In this document: positions 1 to 8,386 of the stretch, one piece after another
How positions within the stretch are numbered: the first letter of the stretch is position 1
Layout of the letters: each line of letters begins with the position of its first letter
Virus record (IMG/VR): IMGVR_UViG_3300044846_001648
Location: 1-21,549 of that record
Reading direction: 5' to 3' (one strand)
DNA length: 21,549 nucleotides
From: a virus
The notes under the pieces: generated by a model
The model's database searches: none
What the model was told of the DNA's origin: nothing
The model's input: only the letters and a program-made list of their open reading frames with translations
Made by a program: the position numbers and the translations under genes

Positions 1-4
1 ATAT

Positions 5-3000
5 ATGCAAACAGCACTAATCTTATACACGCAAGGGGATGAAACACCTCTATTGGTTGACCTTTATGAGAATGAAAACATCTCATTAAATTGGTCGTTC
101 AATGACATTCAAGACCTTGCACCACGTGGTAACTATTCGAGGACTTTTCGGATTCCATTCACACCAACCAACGCAAGTATTTTTGGATTTATTCAAGAGA
201 ATACTTTTCAGTTCAGTGGCTTTAATCCCAAGCGTAAAATCAACGCATCAATTACCGTTGATACTATACCAATTATAGAAGGTTATGTTCAATTTAAAGC
301 GGCCTATACGAGCAATGGTGAGGTGAATGATTTGGAGATTGTGTTCTTTGGAAACGTGGTTAATTTTTTCAAGACAATTGGAGATGCTGACTTTAAAAAC
401 TACATAGCTTCAGAACTTCAAAATGATTATCCAATTGATGTAACTTTCAATTCAATTGATGTTGTAGCTGCTTATGATGATATCCAATTTGGCTTAACTG
501 ATAGGGGCAATAGTTGGACTGGTAATAGCATCGCAACAAATTCAAGGTCTATTTATTTAAATCCATTTGACAACGTATTTGTAGCATTAGAAAAAGCAAT
601 CAAAGTAAATGACTTAACCCCATTTGTAAGGGCAAGATACATATTTGATAAGATATTCGCATTGAGTGGATTTGAATTCAATGAAGATGATAGCACTACA
701 TTAACGGAGCAGTTGGATAAGATGTGGATTCCATTTACATCTGAAAACAATTCAATGACAATGGTAGGCGGTGCAAATGAAACTGCCGTATTTAAAGTTG
801 ATAGCGGTATCAACAATGTTGTTTTTGATGGAACTGATTTTGCTCCTATTACTTTAGCGGATGGAAATACTATTTATAGTTACACAATTCCTGCGATGAC
901 TGTTGTCAATGATCCAGGTAGTAACGTGAGTGGTTCAAATATTTATACCGTTCCGTTTGATGGTAATTATATAATTAATGGATGCGTTAACATTGAAGAA
1001 TTTGCAACTATTCAATTGATAAGTTTCCCTATTGGATTTTTAAGAACCAATCCAAATGGGGACAAATTCATAAATCCAATCTCATTAAGTAATACTTTTC
1101 TATTTGGTACGGGTGGCCTTGCTTTGAACAATAGTCACGCACGTGCCAACTTGGGAGAAACTGAAACAACGGAGGTTTTTCTTGAGGCAGGAACTACCAT
1201 TGAAATGGTCTTATGGGGAGATGCTTTGATACTTGATATTCCTGCAAACACTTTAAGATTTAAAGATGCATCTGCTGAAACAAATGAGCCATTTAATCAA
1301 AACTCAAATATTGAATGCGTGTCAGCAGTCAAGACATTGGGTAACGCAATTGATTGGGCAGCCAATGCACCTGTCATGAAGTGTAGTGAATTTATGAGTT
1401 CACTTTTCAAGATGTTCAATTTAGTAGTTATCCCCGATGATATTAACCCAAAGCTTTTAACATTTAAACCAATTCAACAATATTTGGCGCAAGGTAATGT
1501 TAAAGATTGGTCAAATAAGTTGGACATCTCAAAAGACATTACACTCACATCAACGTCAGATTATCAGGCGCAAAAAAATAGCTGGAGTTATAAGAGGTCT
1601 ACTGACTATTTAAACAACATTTACAACTCACAAGGCGATAGGGTATATGGTAGATTGGAGTTATTAGATCCCGAAAATGACTTTGCCACAAATGATTATA
1701 AAGTTGAGTCATTGTTTTTTTCCACTCCGTGTGCGTTGATAAACAATACAACATTTGCAATCCCTAAATTCATCAATGATGCAGGTGGTTACGTTAATCC
1801 TGGCGCTCGCATACTATACAAAACTCCCGATGAGTTTAAAATTGATATGTGGGACAATGATGACACTTCTTTTACATCACGTTTTTTCCCTTTGTTCAAT
1901 CATTACACATCAAATAACCCAACCATTACGGATGAGGATTTGAACTTTGGGCAGGAAGTTCCTTTGCATTACATTCAAAACACACCATATAAGACGTTAT
2001 ATCAACGTTATTGGAACGATTATATAGCTGACATTTACGCACCTGATGCACGTGTCATTGAAGCTTTCTTTGCGTTGGACTTTGCAGATATTTACCAATT
2101 TAAATTCAATGATAAAATCTTTATCAAAGATGCATACTACCGCATTCTTGATATCAGCGATTACGTGGTAGGTATGCAAGATAGCGTTAAGGTTAAGTTG
2201 CTGAAGATAGTTAGTGCAACTCCCGATTGTTTGTTGACAATTGCTCCAGTTATGAATTCTGATGGTAGTGTTAGATTCTTGGATGGTGATGGAGAGTTAG
2301 CAACTCCAACTGAAGCCTGTTGTAATTTGTATGGATATTTTTGGGTAATAGATAATTGTTTCGCAAAGATTCCCGATGGTAAACCAAAGTCATTGCAAGG
2401 AGGCAATAAATTGGAACTGCTCACACGTGAACCAATTATAACCTCATCAGCTACCACGTTGATAGCTACACCAAATAATACAATAGATAGAAACGTATTA
2501 GATACGATTGTATATGGTGAAAGAAATGTTGTCACATTTGGAATAAAAAATAGTTTGATTGGTGGCGCTTATGCAAAAGCAATTAATCAAGGTGTTACAT
2601 TTGGTAGCGGTGGCGCATATGCAGGTCAATACCAAAGCGGTATAATTCAAGTGCGTGGGTTTGGTGATTGGACAAATGCAACAACACCAATTACATTAAC
2701 AACTGATAGAAATGGTTATATCACAGTACCCGAAGAGTCACTATGGTACATCAAAATAATGATAGTTGCGGCGCACGCTGATTCAATGACTGGAATTGAT
2801 GTTAACATCACATCTGAATTCAATGTGCATTTAGCTGAAAGCGGTGGGTTGTCAATTAAAAATATAACTCAAGTTGATTCCAACGTGCATAGCACAACCG
2901 GTTACGTTGAACTTGATTTGGATTTGGTAGGCTCAACATTTGCACCATTGGTGTATCTCAAGAATTCATCTTATCCATTAACTGATATCAACATTTCAGC

Positions 3001-3034
3001 CCAAATAATATACACACAATACCATTATGAATAA
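5..3034 (+). CDS. Large tail-associated structural protein
   Basis: A 1009-residue protein with no signal peptide, rich in Asn, Thr, aromatics and short beta-strand-like stretches, as expected of a virion protein. The N-terminus (about residues 15-60: LYENENISLNW, then RGNYSRTFRIPFTPTNASIFG) resembles the start of large tail-tip or baseplate proteins of Bacteroidota phages; this is from memory of the family, not a search. A Cys-containing patch (EACCNLYGYFWVIDNC) lies near residue 775, and the C-terminal 200 residues look like a beta-rich, possibly host-contacting domain. The start is the first ATG in the window, so an upstream extension cannot be excluded. It overlaps the next gene by 8 nt and lies just upstream of the tape measure, which fits a tail-tip, Dit/Tal-like or receptor-binding role. 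The exact role is inferred. Confidence 0.75.
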   Translation: MQTALILYTQGDETPLLVDLYENENISLNWSFNDIQDLAPRGNYSRTFRIPFTPTNASIFGFIQENTFQFSGFNPKRKINASITVDTIPIIEGYVQFKAAYTSNGEVNDLEIVFFGNVVNFFKTIGDADFKNYIASELQNDYPIDVTFNSIDVVAAYDDIQFGLTDRGNSWTGNSIATNSRSIYLNPFDNVFVALEKAIKVNDLTPFVRARYIFDKIFALSGFEFNEDDSTTLTEQLDKMWIPFTSENNSMTMVGGANETAVFKVDSGINNVVFDGTDFAPITLADGNTIYSYTIPAMTVVNDPGSNVSGSNIYTVPFDGNYIINGCVNIEEFATIQLISFPIGFLRTNPNGDKFINPISLSNTFLFGTGGLALNNSHARANLGETETTEVFLEAGTTIEMVLWGDALILDIPANTLRFKDASAETNEPFNQNSNIECVSAVKTLGNAIDWAANAPVMKCSEFMSSLFKMFNLVVIPDDINPKLLTFKPIQQYLAQGNVKDWSNKLDISKDITLTSTSDYQAQKNSWSYKRSTDYLNNIYNSQGDRVYGRLELLDPENDFATNDYKVESLFFSTPCALINNTTFAIPKFINDAGGYVNPGARILYKTPDEFKIDMWDNDDTSFTSRFFPLFNHYTSNNPTITDEDLNFGQEVPLHYIQNTPYKTLYQRYWNDYIADIYAPDARVIEAFFALDFADIYQFKFNDKIFIKDAYYRILDISDYVVGMQDSVKVKLLKIVSATPDCLLTIAPVMNSDGSVRFLDGDGELATPTEACCNLYGYFWVIDNCFAKIPDGKPKSLQGGNKLELLTREPIITSSATTLIATPNNTIDRNVLDTIVYGERNVVTFGIKNSLIGGAYAKAINQGVTFGSGGAYAGQYQSGIIQVRGFGDWTNATTPITLTTDRNGYITVPEESLWYIKIMIVAAHADSMTGIDVNITSEFNVHLAESGGLSIKNITQVDSNVHSTTGYVELDLDLVGSTFAPLVYLKNSSYPLTDINISAQIIYTQYHYE

Positions 3035-3209
3035 TCCGCAACAAACATTCAAGAACATTTGCGAGATGCAAAAGATGGGCATCAAGTCGAATGCAAAATC
3101 TTACCAAAATAAATTACCAAAATGGCTAACTGGTTGTATCAATTTCGCCATTATAGCTACTTTACTTTGGGGTACTTACGAACTAATTAAAATGATTTTC
3201 AATGGCTGA
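3027..3209 (+). CDS. Small single-span membrane protein
   Basis: A 60-residue protein with a basic, Lys/Asn/Gln-rich N-terminal half followed by one hydrophobic segment (about residues 37-58, INFAIIATLLWGTYELIKMI). It overlaps the upstream gene by 8 nt (ATGAATAA) and the downstream tape-measure gene by 8 nt (ATGGCTGA), so it is almost certainly translated as part of the tail operon. Position between two tail genes suggests a tail or DNA-entry accessory protein. A second holin-like role is possible but less likely, because a better holin lies at 10816-11223. I do not recognise the family. Confidence 0.65.
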   Translation: MNNPQQTFKNICEMQKMGIKSNAKSYQNKLPKWLTGCINFAIIATLLWGTYELIKMIFNG

Positions 3210-5034
3210 CAATAAGGTAGTAGTAGAATTTGAAATTGATGATAAGAATTCATCAAAAGCAATAGATAATCTTGGAAAGAAAACTGCTGATGTAGGAAAA
3301 AAAGCAAAGGATAGTGGAGAGAAAGCGTCAAAATCTTTCAAAGATATGGCTACCAATATTGGTAAGTCATTAGGTATTATTGGACTTGTTGCAGGTGCAA
3401 TAAATATAGTTAAAGATGCATTAGCAGGCAATCAAAAAATAGTTGATTTCTTTGCAGTATCAATGGGTGTGTTATCTGATATGGTCAGAGATGCATTCAA
3501 TTTTGTCATTGATAATGCAGGAGCAGTAGTAGATTATTTCAAAGCAATATTTGAAGACCCTATTGGCTCACTTCAAGAGATGGGCAATGCCATCAAAGAA
3601 AACATCATTGAGCGTTTCGAATCTTGGTTGGAAATGTTCGGCCACGTAGGAAAAGCAATCAAACATTTATTCGCAGGAGAATGGACTGAAGCTTGGAACG
3701 CAGCAAAAGAAGCAGGTAGTGAAGCAGTTGATGTTATTACTGGGGTTGATAATACAGTAGGTAAAGTTACTGAGGCAGTAGGTAAAGCTGCTGATGCAAT
3801 TGGTAGTTATGTAAAGAAAACTATTGACGCTAATGTTGAATTAGTCAATCTTCAAAATAATGCAAAATTAGCAGCGGCAGAACAAGCACGATTATCAGAG
3901 CAGTATGATAGACAAGCGGAATTATTGCGACAAGCTAGAGATGATGAGCGTAAATCTATTGAGGATAGGATTAAAGCTAATAATGAATTAGCTGATGTTT
4001 TAGACAAGCAAGAGAAAGCCGAGTTAAGTGCAGCCAATGCACAAGTTGCAGCAGCACAAGCAATGATTCAACACAATAACACGATTGATAATCAGGTAGC
4101 ATTAACACAAGCACTTGCAAATGCTGATGGTGTACGCGCTAAAATTGCAGGATTAAGGTCAGAGCAGCAAATGAATGACCTTGCATTGAGCAAGGAAAAA
4201 AATGATTTGCTTAAAACTGAATCAGAAGCTACTAACCAACTATCAATTGAGTCAAAAAGATTTTATGCAGAAAGGATAAAAAGTGATTTTCTCCGATTAA
4301 ACGCATTAAAATATGTATTAGGCGAAGAACGCAAACTTGAATTAGCACGATTACAAGAGCAAATCAATGCACACGCTGAAGGTACACAAGCACGATTAGA
4401 AGCACAAATTGCATACAATCAAAAGCAACAAGAATTTGCACAACAAGAAATCACACTTGATGACCAAATAAAAGAAGCAAAGAAAAAAAATGCTAAAGAG
4501 GCTGAAGATGCTGAAAGACAATCGCAGGAAAAAAGAATTCAAATGGCATCTGATGCAGTTGGTGCATTAATGTCTTTAGCCGATGCACTTGGAAAGAATG
4601 ATAAGGAAGGTGCTAAAAGAAGATTTAGAATAAACAAAGCATTAGGTATAGCACAAGCAGGTATCAATACTTATATGGCCGTGAATGCTGCATTAACAGC
4701 AGGAGGTAACCCAATTAAGTTAGCAACTGGAGCGCAATTCGTAGAGGCAGGAATTGCACTTACAATGGGATTAGCAAATGTTGCTAAAATTGCTAAAACT
4801 AAATTTGATGATGGTGGTGGTTCTACATCTCCATCAGGTGGAGGTGGAGGTGGTGGTGGTATGGGTGCAAGTAGTGGCGGTGGTTCAACTGCTGCTCCAT
4901 CACTTGACCTTTCTTTTTTGAATAACGCACAAACGAAAGCACAACCGATCCAAAGCTATGTTTTAGCTACTAATGTAACGAGCGCACAAGATGCACAACA
5001 AAAGATATTAGACCAATCAAAATTAATTAAGTAA
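3202..5034 (+). CDS. Tape-measure protein
   Basis: A 610-residue protein with typical tape-measure composition. The Lys/Ala/Ser-rich N-terminus (residues 1-50) is followed by hydrophobic helices (about 51-75 and 85-115), then a long charged Ala/Gln/Glu-rich region (about 200-430) that should form coiled coil. Further hydrophobic helices (about 450-530, including GIAQAGINTYMAVNAALTAG) lead to a Gly/Ser linker with a run of eight glycines (about 535-570) and a short C-terminal segment. In siphophages this protein sets tail length and moves into the host envelope on infection; at about 1.5 angstrom per residue it would fit a tail of roughly 90 nm. It overlaps the membrane-protein gene by 8 nt and is followed one base later by the protease gene. 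Confidence 0.85.
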   Translation: MADNKVVVEFEIDDKNSSKAIDNLGKKTADVGKKAKDSGEKASKSFKDMATNIGKSLGIIGLVAGAINIVKDALAGNQKIVDFFAVSMGVLSDMVRDAFNFVIDNAGAVVDYFKAIFEDPIGSLQEMGNAIKENIIERFESWLEMFGHVGKAIKHLFAGEWTEAWNAAKEAGSEAVDVITGVDNTVGKVTEAVGKAADAIGSYVKKTIDANVELVNLQNNAKLAAAEQARLSEQYDRQAELLRQARDDERKSIEDRIKANNELADVLDKQEKAELSAANAQVAAAQAMIQHNNTIDNQVALTQALANADGVRAKIAGLRSEQQMNDLALSKEKNDLLKTESEATNQLSIESKRFYAERIKSDFLRLNALKYVLGEERKLELARLQEQINAHAEGTQARLEAQIAYNQKQQEFAQQEITLDDQIKEAKKKNAKEAEDAERQSQEKRIQMASDAVGALMSLADALGKNDKEGAKRRFRINKALGIAQAGINTYMAVNAALTAGGNPIKLATGAQFVEAGIALTMGLANVAKIAKTKFDDGGGSTSPSGGGGGGGGMGASSGGGSTAAPSLDLSFLNNAQTKAQPIQSYVLATNVTSAQDAQQKILDQSKLIK

Positions 5035-5035
5035 T

Positions 5036-5632
5036 ATGAAAGAAGAAGAAATCAAAGTCATCGAATACACGATAGATGATAGTGGATACTTGGGTGTTCA
5101 CGCAATGAGTCTTGTGGAGAATCCTGCCATTGAAGTTGACTTTGTCGCACTATCAAAAACTCGCAAGGTTCAACAAGCGGCAATTGAGGAAGGTGAAAGA
5201 AAGATGGTTTATGGTGCGGTTATGATTCCCGAGCAATTGATCTACCGAGTTGACACGATGAACCGTGAATACTATTGCAAATACTCCAAAGAAACAATCA
5301 ATAAAATAGCGCAAGAATATCTAAAAAGAAATATGCATCACAACTCCAATTTAGAGCATCAGATTCCAGTTGTTGGATGCACGGTTGTGGAGTCTTGGAT
5401 AGTGGAAGGAGCGCACGACAAGAGTCAAAACTTTGGATTCTCATTTCCTGAAGGCACGTGGTGCATCGGTATGAAGATTGATAACGATGAGGTGTGGGCA
5501 TCCATCAAACAAGGTGATGTGAAAGGGTTTTCACTTGAAGGATTCTTTACTGAAATCAGCGATGAGTATATGACACAGCAAGAGATTGAAAAGATAATGA
5601 AAGAACTCGAAAACGAGTTAAGCGGATTGTAA
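5036..5632 (+). CDS. XkdF-like prohead protease (S78_2 type)
   Basis: A 198-residue protein resembling the XkdF/Peptidase_S78_2 family, the prohead maturation proteases that process scaffold and capsid N-termini. Visible signatures are the N-terminal EYTIDDSGYLGVHAMSLVENPAIE, the His-rich segment NMHHNSNLEH (residues 99-108), which should hold the catalytic His, and VKGFSLEGFF (162-171), with Ser166 the likely nucleophile. The short acidic/basic helical tail after about residue 172 is usual. It is followed, as expected, by a scaffold-like gene and the major capsid gene, although a terminator lies between. The spacing to the tape-measure stop is one base. The family assignment is from motif recognition. 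Confidence 0.85.
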   Translation: MKEEEIKVIEYTIDDSGYLGVHAMSLVENPAIEVDFVALSKTRKVQQAAIEEGERKMVYGAVMIPEQLIYRVDTMNREYYCKYSKETINKIAQEYLKRNMHHNSNLEHQIPVVGCTVVESWIVEGAHDKSQNFGFSFPEGTWCIGMKIDNDEVWASIKQGDVKGFSLEGFFTEISDEYMTQQEIEKIMKELENELSGL

Positions 5633-5671
5633 CAATTACACCTTGTGCAGGTGTTTTATTTACCCGACAAA

Positions 5672-5700
5672 AAAGCCCTCCACGTTTGGGGGGCTTTCTT
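5672..5700 (+). terminator. Rho-independent terminator after protease gene
   Basis: AAAGCCCTCC (5672-5681) pairs with GGGGGGCTTT (5688-5697) around a 6-nt loop, with one G-T wobble, and is followed by a short CTT tail. It lies 40 nt after the protease stop. It separates the tail and protease genes from the scaffold and capsid genes, so these may be separate transcription units. Confidence 0.8.
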
Positions 5701-5797
5701 GTGAAACCGAAACAATTAAACAAACTAAAAAAACACATTACAACGGAACAAAAATAGGTGTTTTGCTACTTATGATTAGAATAATCAAATAATAGAT

Positions 5798-6385
5798 ATG
5801 AACAAAGTAAGTGAAATCGTTTCCAAATACGCAGATAGATTGAAGGCTTTTGGCATTCAACTTTCCGCTGAAGGGGAAATCACAAAAGAGGCTCAAATGG
5901 CGATGGCCGTTTTGGCTGATGGCACGGAGGTATATTCTCCAGATGCTGAATTTAAAGTAGGTAGTGAACTTTTCATTATGGATGGTGACGGCAATCCCGT
6001 TCCTGCTCCCGATGGAGAACACACAACTGCTGAAGGAAAAGTAATCGTGGTTGCAAGTGGTGTAATCACTGAGATCAGAGAGCCAGAAGCAGAAGCTCCT
6101 GAAGTTGAAATCGAAATCGAAGAAGAAAAGCAAGCTGCTTTTGAAGGTGTAAGCAAAGAGGAATTTGAGTCTACAATCAATTCATTGGTTGAGGCGTTTG
6201 AAGCTAAAATTTCTGCATTGAATGCAGAGAAAGAAACTCTTTCTTCTACCATCAAAAAGATGTCAAAGCAACCCGCAGTTGATAGCGTAAAGAAATCAAC
6301 AACAGTTGCGAAAAGTGAGCCAATCAACTTGGCTAAAATGGATTCTAAAAATAGAATCTACTCAATCATAAACAAGTATAAATAA
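5798..6385 (+). CDS. Putative capsid scaffold protein
   Basis: A 195-residue acidic protein. Residues 1-45 are helical; 46-90 form a Gly/Asp/Pro-rich, probably beta, segment (DGDGNPVPAPDGEHTTAEGK); 95-115 is a Glu/Pro run; about 118-155 (VSKEEFESTINSLVEAFEAK onward) is a good coiled-coil candidate; and the C-terminus is basic. An acidic, coiled-coil protein between prohead protease and major capsid is the normal place and look of a scaffold. I do not recognise the family by sequence. Its 160-nt upstream gap contains the terminator at 5672 but no clear TAnnTTTG box. Confidence 0.65.
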   Translation: MNKVSEIVSKYADRLKAFGIQLSAEGEITKEAQMAMAVLADGTEVYSPDAEFKVGSELFIMDGDGNPVPAPDGEHTTAEGKVIVVASGVITEIREPEAEAPEVEIEIEEEKQAAFEGVSKEEFESTINSLVEAFEAKISALNAEKETLSSTIKKMSKQPAVDSVKKSTTVAKSEPINLAKMDSKNRIYSIINKYK

Positions 6386-6403
6386 AAATAAAAAAAAGAA
6401 AAA

Positions 6404-7345
6404 ATGGCTGATAGCTTAACTATTAACAGTTCAACCTACGCAGGTGAATTGGCGTTGCCTTACATCAACGCAGCAATGTTGTCTGGTGACACTCTTGCTA
6501 AAAATTATGTAACCCTTAAAGAAGGTGTAAAATACAAGGCAGTTTTGAAAAAATTGTCTAATGCTGCTTCATTGTTGCAAAGCGGTACTGATTGTGACTT
6601 TACACAAGCAGGATCATTGAACTTGGATGAGTCAGTTTTGACGGTTTCAGATTTGAAAGTTAACTTGGAGTTGTGTAAGTCTGAATTTGCTCGTGATTGG
6701 GAAGCTGCACAAACTGGTCGTGGATTTATTAACGATGTTGTTCCTGCTAATTTCGCTGATTTCTTAATTGGTTATGCTGCTGGTAAAGTTGCTGAAACAA
6801 TTGAGTACACTATTTGGCAAGGTAACACTGCGGTTGGTAACACTTACCGTTCTTTTGATGGATTTGAAAAATTGATCAATGCAAACGCGGGAACTTATGC
6901 TAACTTTACTTGGACTTCTCCAGGTGGTACAATGTCAGTAAGCACTGTAATTGCTAACTTAAATGCAGTTATTGCCGCACTTCCTCCAGCTTTGATTGGT
7001 TCTCCTGAAACAAAGTTGTACATGAATCGTGCTACTGCACAATTCTACCGCCAAGCTGTTGCTGCTCAAGGTTACTTGCAAATGTTCTCAGCTGCTTCTG
7101 ATTTCAACTTGCAATTCAACGGATACGATATCTACGTTTGTCCAGGTATCAGCGCAGGTACTGTAATTGCTGCTCAACCTTCTAACTTATTTGTAGGTGT
7201 TGACGCTAACTCTGATTACGCTGAAGTTAAAGTTGTTGATATGTCAATGACTGATGCATCTGACAACGTACGTATGGCAATGAGATTCCGCACTGGAGTA
7301 CAAGTTGGTGTGTATCAAGACGTAGTTTTCGGTTCTAACACCTAA
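6404..7345 (+). CDS. Major capsid protein
   Basis: A 313-residue protein beginning MADSLTINSSTYAGE, with the mixed alpha/beta composition and length of HK97-fold major capsid proteins. The segment FLIGYAAGKVAETIEYTIWQGN (about 123-144) looks like the spine helix region, and the C-terminal AEVKVVDMSMTDASDNVRM to FRTGVQVGVYQDVVFG is typical of capsid C-termini. Codon choice is dominated by GCT, GGT and CGT, with few rare-looking codons, as expected of the most highly expressed virion gene. It is preceded by an A-rich leader (AAAAAAAAGAAAAAATG type) without a Shine-Dalgarno, and followed by a strong terminator. The assignment rests on position after protease and scaffold plus composition. Confidence 0.85.
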   Translation: MADSLTINSSTYAGELALPYINAAMLSGDTLAKNYVTLKEGVKYKAVLKKLSNAASLLQSGTDCDFTQAGSLNLDESVLTVSDLKVNLELCKSEFARDWEAAQTGRGFINDVVPANFADFLIGYAAGKVAETIEYTIWQGNTAVGNTYRSFDGFEKLINANAGTYANFTWTSPGGTMSVSTVIANLNAVIAALPPALIGSPETKLYMNRATAQFYRQAVAAQGYLQMFSAASDFNLQFNGYDIYVCPGISAGTVIAAQPSNLFVGVDANSDYAEVKVVDMSMTDASDNVRMAMRFRTGVQVGVYQDVVFGSNT

Positions 7346-7359
7346 TTAATAAACACAAG

Positions 7360-7398
7360 TAAAGGGGAAGGTGGTTAGTTCTGCCTTCCCTTTATTTT
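7360..7398 (+). terminator. Strong Rho-independent terminator after capsid gene
   Basis: TAAAGGGGAAGG (7360-7371) pairs with CCTTCCCTTTA (7384-7394), with one bulged G and a 12-nt loop, and is followed by TTTATTTTAA. Position directly after the major capsid gene suggests it limits read-through, so capsid message can be made in excess of the downstream genes. Confidence 0.88.
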
Positions 7399-7422
7399 AA
7401 CTAATAATAAAAATATAATAAT

Positions 7423-7965
7423 ATGGCTTGTGAATTAAGCGCTGGATTCCAGCTTGACTGTAAAGATGCGATTGGCGGTATCAAAGCAATCTACTTGCAA
7501 CAACACGCTGATTTTTTGACTGGTATAAACGTTGATAATAACGATGAAATCAATACGTTGCCAACTGCAACCATCTATAAATACATTTGTCCAAAGCACA
7601 CTGGTAGCTTTACTGAAGAAGTAGCATCAAGCGTTGAGAATGGTACAATCTTTTATACACAAACGGTAACCGCTACATTCTTTAAGTTGTCTGCATTGCG
7701 CAGAAAGCAATTGGAGTTAGTTGCTAAAAATCGTTTGATTGTATTTGTACAAGATAACAACGACAACATTTGGATGGTTGGCCGTTTCGATGGTGCTGAA
7801 GTAACTGCTGCATCAACTGCTACTGGAGTTGCAAAGGGTGACTTGAATGGATATACAATTACCTTTACTGCTGAAGAAAAGAATAAGGCTTATAGATTGG
7901 AATCTTTCGTTACTTTCCCATTTGACAACTTCAACAACATTGACGTTGAAGCACCATCAATTTAA
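7423..7965 (+). CDS. Putative major tail (tube) protein
   Basis: A 180-residue beta-rich protein. The central part (VENGTIFYTQTVTATFFKL, about 67-85) and the later LVAKNRLIVFVQDNNDNIWMVG plus GDLNGYTITFTAEEKN form a pattern I associate with tail-tube-like proteins of Bacteroidota phages and prophages. In that pattern a KNR-V-V-D-N strand pair is followed by a W-(L/M)-(L/V)-G turn and then D-NGY-(I/L)-(T)F. That is recognition from memory and needs a structure comparison. A decoration or head-completion role is the alternative, since it sits directly after the capsid gene. The leader is A/T-rich (ATAATAAAAATATAATAAT) with no Shine-Dalgarno. Confidence 0.6.
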   Translation: MACELSAGFQLDCKDAIGGIKAIYLQQHADFLTGINVDNNDEINTLPTATIYKYICPKHTGSFTEEVASSVENGTIFYTQTVTATFFKLSALRRKQLELVAKNRLIVFVQDNNDNIWMVGRFDGAEVTAASTATGVAKGDLNGYTITFTAEEKNKAYRLESFVTFPFDNFNNIDVEAPSI

Positions 7966-7974
7966 TTATCTTTG
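7945..7974 (+). promoter_or_regulatory. Candidate Bacteroidota-type promoter, near-leaderless
   Basis: TATCTTTG (7967-7974) matches the -7 consensus TAnnTTTG. GTTG at 7945-7948, 18 nt upstream, is a fair -33 element. The ATG of the next gene (7982) lies only 7 nt after the -7 box, so a transcript from here would be leaderless or nearly so. The element overlaps the end of the upstream gene. Confidence 0.5.
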
Positions 7975-7981
7975 TAGGTAA

Positions 7982-8386
7982 ATGAATTACTTACAGACAA
8001 ATACTGCATCTCAAAACCTCCTTCTCTCTTTAGAGGAGGGGGCTTTGCTTTTATCAACGTTTACGGATTATCTTTTAATTATCCAAAACGAAATTACATT
8101 ACAAATATTTGCGGTTATTCCAACGCTAATTAGTACAAATGAAAGGATCGCTACTTTGTCAATTAGTACAAATGCAGATGATGCCGTTAATGGCAGTATT
8201 CTCATCACTGATGGAGGCCGTTACAATTATATTATCTACGGTCAAAATTCGAGTACTAACCTTGATCCTGCTGATGCTGATGTGGTTGGAGAACTTAAGA
8301 GGGGCTATATTGAATTCACTACGTTAACGCAGTACTTTGACCAACCAACACTAACCATCCCAAACGATATAGAATACAATGGCTAA
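7982..8386 (+). CDS. Beta-rich structural protein, unknown role
   Basis: A 134-residue protein with alternating hydrophobic strands (LLIIQNEITLQIFAVI), a Ser/Thr-rich middle and a pattern near residue 80 (DGGRYNYIIYGQNS) followed by VVGELKRGYIEF. I have seen this kind of YxYxIYGQ...G-L motif in small tail or neck proteins next to tail-tube genes in Bacteroidota phages, but cannot name the family. It overlaps the portal gene by 8 nt (ATGGCTAA), so it belongs to the morphogenesis operon. The promoter candidate at 7945-7974 could drive it and the portal. Confidence 0.6.
   Translation: MNYLQTNTASQNLLLSLEEGALLLSTFTDYLLIIQNEITLQIFAVIPTLISTNERIATLSISTNADDAVNGSILITDGGRYNYIIYGQNSSTNLDPADADVVGELKRGYIEFTTLTQYFDQPTLTIPNDIEYNG

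Noticed and set aside
2161-2535. 124-codon minus-strand ORF opposite the large tail gene
   Set aside because: Antisense shadow; no promoter, no neighbours on that strand, composition not protein-like.
5893-6327. 144-codon minus-strand ORF opposite the scaffold gene
   Set aside because: Ser/Thr-rich low-quality sequence, fully antisense to a well-supported gene, with no start context.
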